In this document: positions 6,344 to 9,720 of the stretch, piece by piece | How the letters are laid out: each line of letters starts with the position of its first letter | Numbering within the stretch: position 1 is the first letter of the stretch | Source: Methanomicrobiales archaeon | Lineage (GTDB): Archaea > Halobacteriota > Syntropharchaeia > Alkanophagales > Methanospirareceae | Assembly (NCBI GenBank): GCA_003160755.1 | Contig: QEXZ01000054.1 | Location: forward strand, 1-9,720 | Direction of reading: 5' to 3' | DNA length: 9,720 bases | The notes under the pieces: generated by a model | The model's input: only the letters and a program-made list of their open reading frames with translations | Database searches by the model: none | What the model was told of the DNA's origin: nothing | Made by a program: the position numbers and the translations under genes

Positions 6344-6368
6344 TGTATATAAAGTATAATGGAGGTGA
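6344..6368 (+). promoter_or_regulatory. TATA-like box and perfect Shine-Dalgarno before the sensory operon
   Basis: TGTATATAAAG (6344-6354) is a TATA-like element. GGAGGTGA (6361-6368) is a full-length Shine-Dalgarno, 11 nt before the ATG at 6380. The two conflict: initiation 25 bases after the TATA centre would fall near 6375 and would remove the Shine-Dalgarno. Either the box is not used and the gene is read through from the regulator gene, or a leaderless transcript is made in addition. Confidence 0.45.
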
Positions 6369-6379
6369 GTCATTATTAG

Positions 6380-7291
6380 ATGAGTGGCGAGGAAAAAGGG
6401 ATAAAGATACTGCATGTAGATGATGAGCCTGATTTCCTTGCACTGATAAAAGCCATTTTGGAGCGTGAGAATGAGAATTTTAGTATAGAGACGGTGACTT
6501 CGGCTGAAGAAGGCATAGAGTTCTTAAAGAGCAGTAAATACGATGTGGTAGTTGCAGACTATAAGATGTAGGGGATGGATGGTCTTGAACTCCTCCGGAA
6601 CCTTCGGCAGAGTGGAAACAATATTCCATTCATAATGTTCACGGGGAAAGGAAGAGAAGAAGAAGTAGAGAAGAAGAGAGCCGAGGATAAATTAGCAGAG
6701 GTAGAAAAAGAACGGCAGATAATCCTGGATTCCGTGCCCGCAATGATGTTCTTCAAGGACCGCGACAGCAATTTCATTTATGTAAACAAGCGTCTTGCAG
6801 ATGTATAGGGACTGAATCCCGCGAATTTTATGGGCAAATCAACCAGAGAGATTTTTCCGGCGGAAGCTGAAGCCCACATCAAAAACGACAACGAAGTCGT
6901 GGAAAGTGGAATACCGAAGACATGAATAATTGATGAATTCCGCACTCCAGAAGGAAAGAGAGGGATGAGGACCGACAGAGTACCCCTCAAAGATGCTGAG
7001 GGTAACGTTACAGGCATAGTAGGATTCGCTGTGGACATCACCGAGCGCAAGCAGGCGGAGGAGGCACTGCAAAAATCCATGGCAGAACTCGAGAGGTTCA
7101 CTCGTTTAGCGGTGGGTCGTGAGCTGAAGATGATAAAACTTAAACAGGAGGTCAAGCAGCTTTACGAACACTTGGGTGAGAAGCCGCCATACGATCTCTT
7201 TTTTGTGGGTGGAAAAACTACAAATAGGAAATTATGTATTATAAATAAGGAACAAGAAATTAGAAGCGGGGGTGAGGAAAAAAGTGAATAA
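6380..7291 (+). pseudogene. Receiver-PAS signalling protein interrupted by three in-frame stop codons
   Basis: A single unshifted frame of 303 codons encodes a response-regulator receiver, a PAS/PAC domain and a closing coiled coil, broken by TAG at 6569 (codon 64), TAG at 6806 (codon 143) and TGA at 6923 (codon 182). The receiver shows the acidic pair D14/D15 and phosphoacceptor D60 (VVVADYKM); the first stop replaces the usual Pro of 'DYKMPGMDG'. After the Thr of FTG (88) the usual alpha4-beta5-alpha5 stretch with the conserved Lys is missing, and the chain runs straight into a coiled coil (95-113). The PAS domain (about 112-225) begins ILDSVPAMMFFKDRD and closes VDITERKQAEEAL. The tail has the ELERFTRLAVGREL linker. 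No kinase domain follows. The start is set by GGAGGTGA at 6361-6368. Absence of any frameshift over 900 bp is unusual for a decayed gene. The alternatives are recent inactivation, base errors, or stop-codon readthrough. Confidence 0.7.
7034..7070 (+). repeat. PAC-linker DNA repeat, copy 1 of 4
   Basis: GACATCACCGAGCGCAAGC (7034-7052) recurs exactly at 9203-9221, its last 16 bases recur at 8825-8840, and a near copy lies at 9581-9598. The first and third also share GAGGAGGCACTGC (7058-7070 and 9227-9239), so 32 of 37 bases agree. The repeats encode the (D)I(T/S)ERK end of PAS/PAC domains. Their GC-rich, nearly identical bases in an AT-rich genome suggest recent module duplication or gene conversion rather than protein-level constraint alone. 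Confidence 0.6.
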
Positions 7292-7310
7292 TTTAAAAGA
7301 GGGTAGTGAA

Positions 7311-8033
7311 ATGACCTTTGAAGAAGCGAGCGAGAGATTTATGCGTGTATTTGGTAAACAGGAACAGAAGAAGCTGATTCTGCCAGTAGGAGTGAAACTA
7401 ATTCCAAAAGGAAATGAAGTCCCGAAGGGCACGAGAACTGCTGAAGGATACCAGGGCATTCTGTGGTGTGAAGCGGTTAGAATTGCCGCTACGGAAGATG
7501 AGGTGGTGGTGATCAATAAAGAGAATGTGGGTTGTCCAGCCGCAGCTATTGCTCTTGGTCTTGTTGACAGGTATCAAACAGAACCCCTGAGAGGAAAGCG
7601 GAAATATACTGATTTGATGGAGACGCCTGCATCCCCGGCTGACTTCACCAACGGGCTGGTTTATGCCTGCAAAGACAGTGGAAACATGCAGTTTACACTC
7701 TTTGGTAGCGATGATACGGGATGCTATGAAACATTGGGAGCTGCACTAAAAGCCGTTTCCGGGATGAAAGCCATTCAACCTGCTATTATGGATGCTGCAG
7801 TGGCTTATCCTGCGAAAAAACTGAACATCACACCCGATGTGGTGATTATAGTAGTGAAGCCAAAACAGGCACTGCTTGCAATTCAGGGCTACAATTTCCT
7901 CACCGACAATCGCTTTGAAATGAGCACTATTGGAATCAGAGGCGTTTGCGCGGATTTAACTGCTTTACCTTTTCGGGAGCAAAAACTTAATGGCTCTTTC
8001 TTCTGTCTCGGTGCAAGAGCGCTCGGAGGATAG
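7311..8033 (+). CDS. DUF169-like protein, ended early by an in-frame TAG
   Basis: The 240 residues before the TAG resemble the archaeal/bacterial DUF169 family, whose biochemical role is not established. Visible features are an N-terminal helix (MTFEEASERF), PVGVKLI (25-31), a Cys in LWCEAVRI (53), VGCPAAAIALG (73-83) with the conserved-looking Cys75, further Cys at 120, 138, 203 and 222, and GVCADLTALPF (201-211). The several Cys could bind metal or a cofactor; that is speculation. The start is uncertain: ATG 7311 (after AGAGGG at 7298-7303) fits the family N-terminus, while GTG 7284 (after GGTGAGG at 7271-7277) and GTG 7272 are in the same frame and overlap the preceding gene. Beyond the TAG at 8031-8033 the same frame continues with 35 family-like codons, so the true gene probably ended at 8141. 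It sits between two signalling genes and is probably cotranscribed with them. Confidence 0.65.
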   Translation: MTFEEASERFMRVFGKQEQKKLILPVGVKLIPKGNEVPKGTRTAEGYQGILWCEAVRIAATEDEVVVINKENVGCPAAAIALGLVDRYQTEPLRGKRKYTDLMETPASPADFTNGLVYACKDSGNMQFTLFGSDDTGCYETLGAALKAVSGMKAIQPAIMDAAVAYPAKKLNITPDVVIIVVKPKQALLAIQGYNFLTDNRFEMSTIGIRGVCADLTALPFREQKLNGSFFCLGARALGG

Positions 8034-8141
8034 AGCGGTAACTTGTTGGGATTGGGCATGCCCTTCTCGATATTCCAGCAAATGGTTACTGGCATGGAAA
8101 AGTCGGCGAACGGCTTTCCCTACAAAGCTTATCCAGAATAA
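8034..8141 (+). pseudogene. Detached C-terminal segment of the DUF169-like gene
   Basis: Directly after TAG 8031-8033, without change of frame, 35 codons encode SGNLLGLGMPFSIFQQMVTG, then MEKSANGFPYKAYPE and TAA (8139-8141). The composition is protein-like, the region is otherwise an unexplained gap before the next gene, and the 'GLGMPFSIF' pattern suits the C-terminus of DUF169-type proteins ('GxPxS'). One base change in the TAG would restore a 276-residue protein. No internal start with a ribosome-binding sequence is evident. Confidence 0.6.
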
Positions 8142-8179
8142 GTTCAAGAAACAGATAACAGATTGTAGAAGGAGGATAA

Positions 8180-9661
8180 ATGAGCAAAGAAGAAAAAAGC
8201 TCTCTGAAGGAACTAATAGACCTTGATGAACTGCAAGCTATTCAGGACAGCTTTGCAAAAACAGTTGGCATTTCTTCTGTTATTTTTTCGCCTGAAGGTG
8301 AGCCTTTAACTCGTTTCAGTTATCCCACTGGTTTTTGTTCCTTAATACAATCAACAGAGGAAGGAAAACGGCGCTGTTTTCAATCGTTTAAGAAGATGAG
8401 TCGGAAGGCAATCAAGTTAAAAAAGCCGACAATCCTGTATTGCTTCGCTCATGGCGGGCATTTTGTCGCACCGATTATCATCAATGGTGAGCACAAAGGA
8501 ACTATGTTTGCCGGTCAATTTATACCTCAGAGTTTTTCTCCCAAACAATTAAAAGCACTTGAAAAAACAGCCGTGGAGATCCATTTAGACCCACAACTAT
8601 TGACCAAAGAGGCGAAGGAAATGTGTGTAATTGAAGAAGATGTGGTCGAGTTTTATTCAAGTTTATTGTTTCAGATAGAGGAGTTTTTGGGAAGGCTGGG
8701 GGCGAAAGCGGCTGAGCTAAATCGAGCACATGATGCACTGCGAAAGGCGCGTGACGCACTGGAAGTCCGTGTGCAGGAGCGCACCGCCGAATTGGCGAAC
8801 AGCAATGAACAACTGAAGCGAGAAATCACCGAGCGCAAGCGGGTGGGGGAGGTGCTTAAACAAAAAACAGAACAACAAGAGGTTCTCTTATCGTCCATAC
8901 CTGCTTTTGTTTACTATAAAGATACTGAATCAAATTTGATTGCTGCAAACAAAGCATTTGCAGAAATGGTGAATGTTCCTATTGACCAGCTTGCCGGTAA
9001 AGATGCCTATGACCTTTTTCCGAAAGAGCAAGCCAAGAAATTTCATATTGACGACAAAAAGGTCATGTCATCAGGAAGACCAATAATGAACATTGAAGAA
9101 ACGTTTACAGATGCAGAGGGCAAAACAAGGTGGGCTTCTACTTCAAAAGTTCCTTCGTTTGATGAAAAAGGAAAAGTAACTGGAATGGTGGGCATTACCT
9201 TCGACATCACCGAGCGCAAGCGTGCAGAGGAGGCACTGCGGGAGAGCGAGGAGAAATACCGTACATTAGTTGAGAGTATAAACGATATTGTCTTTACTTT
9301 AGATAGGGAGGGCAAGTTTACCTACCTTAGCCCGAGATTTGAAGTGGCTACCGGTTACCGTCCAGAGGATTTAATAGGACATTCTTTTACTGAAGTTCTT
9401 GCCCCTGAATACATAGAATTAACAGTTGACAGCTTCAGAAGAGGACTTTCTGGCGAAACAATTCCCCTTTATGAGGTTGAGCTTTTGCTCAGAGATGGAA
9501 GGAGACGCCCCATAGAATTAAATGTCACCTCAATATTGGACGTTGAGGGGCAGCCCATTGGTAGGCTTGGTGTCGCACGTGACATCAGCGAGCGCAAGAA
9601 GATGGAAGATGAACGAAAACGACTCCTGAAAGAGCTTGAAGCAAAAAAATACCGAGCTTGA
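8180..9661 (+). CDS. PocR-PAS-PAS sensor histidine kinase, N-terminal part before a frameshift
   Basis: The readable frame gives 493 residues. Residues about 10-165 form a PocR-type sensory domain: LDELQAIQDSFAKTVGISS (15-33), FC at 52-53, Cys66 (KRRCFQSF), CFAHGGHFVAPI (88-99) and GQFIPQSF (112-119). PocR domains are thought to bind small hydrocarbon-type ligands, by analogy with the 1,2-propanediol regulator. A coiled coil (about 170-225) leads to PAS1 (about 228-345, ending FDITERKRAEEAL) and PAS2 (about 350-470, ending RDISERKKMEDE). No membrane segment is seen, so this is a cytosolic sensor. The frame ends at TGA 9659-9661 after ELEAKKYRA, but an A7 run at 9643-9649 has one A too many; the HisKA domain follows in the next frame. 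The start ATG 8180 has AAGGAGG at 8169-8175. It is last in the visible operon, 38 nt after the DUF169 reading frame. Confidence 0.8.
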   Translation: MSKEEKSSLKELIDLDELQAIQDSFAKTVGISSVIFSPEGEPLTRFSYPTGFCSLIQSTEEGKRRCFQSFKKMSRKAIKLKKPTILYCFAHGGHFVAPIIINGEHKGTMFAGQFIPQSFSPKQLKALEKTAVEIHLDPQLLTKEAKEMCVIEEDVVEFYSSLLFQIEEFLGRLGAKAAELNRAHDALRKARDALEVRVQERTAELANSNEQLKREITERKRVGEVLKQKTEQQEVLLSSIPAFVYYKDTESNLIAANKAFAEMVNVPIDQLAGKDAYDLFPKEQAKKFHIDDKKVMSSGRPIMNIEETFTDAEGKTRWASTSKVPSFDEKGKVTGMVGITFDITERKRAEEALRESEEKYRTLVESINDIVFTLDREGKFTYLSPRFEVATGYRPEDLIGHSFTEVLAPEYIELTVDSFRRGLSGETIPLYEVELLLRDGRRRPIELNVTSILDVEGQPIGRLGVARDISERKKMEDERKRLLKELEAKKYRA

Positions 9662-9720
9662 GCGGTTCACCTACACGGTCTCTCACGACCTGAGGTCGCC
9701 ACTTATTACCGTGCAGGGCT
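9651..9720 (+). pseudogene. HisKA start of the sensor kinase in the shifted frame (runs off the window)
   Basis: If one A is removed from the A7 run (9643-9649), the chain continues EAKNTELERFTYTVSHDLRS and PLITVQG to the window edge. This is a textbook HisKA H-box with the phosphoacceptor His codon CAC at 9684-9686 and the following Asp, and the ELERFTYTVSHDLRSPL junction is standard for PAS-linked kinases. The HATPase domain must lie beyond 9720. The part seen is intact apart from the shift. Confidence 0.75.

Noticed and set aside
6008..6443. Minus-strand frames of 63-135 codons
   Set aside because: They are Ser/Leu/Ile-rich shadows of the Glu/Lys-rich regulator gene and the start of the receiver gene, without promoter or ribosome-binding sequence.
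8034..8179. Gap between the DUF169-like gene and the kinase as a regulatory intergenic region
   Set aside because: Most of it (8034-8141) is coding in the same frame as the DUF169-like gene; only 38 nt remain, holding the kinase's ribosome-binding sequence.
1..9720. tRNA, rRNA, CRISPR array, transposase or integrase genes
   Set aside because: I looked for regularly spaced repeats, tRNA-like cloverleaf sequence and transposase-like proteins and saw none.

Overview
The window reads as archaeal chromosomal DNA. It has TATA boxes with purine-rich BRE-like elements at archaeal distances from start codons, near-leaderless or GGAGGTGA-type starts, a geranylgeranyl-reductase-family flavoprotein, a KaiC/RadA-like domain protein, and a receiver/PAS signalling style with 'ELERF(N/T)RLAVGREL' linkers that is common in methanogen-related Euryarchaeota. 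An uncultured Methanomicrobia/ANME-type archaeon is my best guess. That is inference; no marker gene here settles it.

Layout. 1-141: tail of an upstream gene plus a possible 27-residue small ORF. 142-295: intergenic region with a clear promoter. 296-4482 (+): an FAD-dependent geranylgeranyl reductase and, 23 nt on, a 1004-residue protein with about 16 predicted membrane spans, a helical soluble part and a KaiC-like domain that has lost its P-loop. 4483-4690: hairpins and short repeats between convergent genes, running into the 3' end of a minus-strand gene. 4587-5264 (-): a small polytopic membrane protein with two Asp-rich motifs. 5265-5438: a divergent promoter region with direct and inverted repeats. 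5439-6329 (+): a probable DNA-binding regulator with an N-terminal winged-helix-like part and a PLD-like/TrmB-like C-terminal part.

6330-9720 (+): a putative sensory operon of three genes, each disrupted. The receiver-PAS gene (6380-7291) has three in-frame stops (TAG, TAG, TGA), no frameshift, and a shortened receiver. The DUF169-like gene has one in-frame TAG, after which 35 more codons continue in the same frame with family-like sequence. The PocR-PAS-PAS histidine kinase shifts frame at an A7 run just before its HisKA H-box, which is intact in the next frame and runs off the window end.

The genes suggest a membrane-lipid/membrane-protein pair on the left and a ligand-sensing transcription and signalling block on the right. 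The central puzzle is whether the right-hand operon is decaying, badly sequenced, or recoded. One small hint favours TAG readthrough: reading through the TAG of the reductase gene would end it in TGA, forming an ATGA overlap with the next gene's start.
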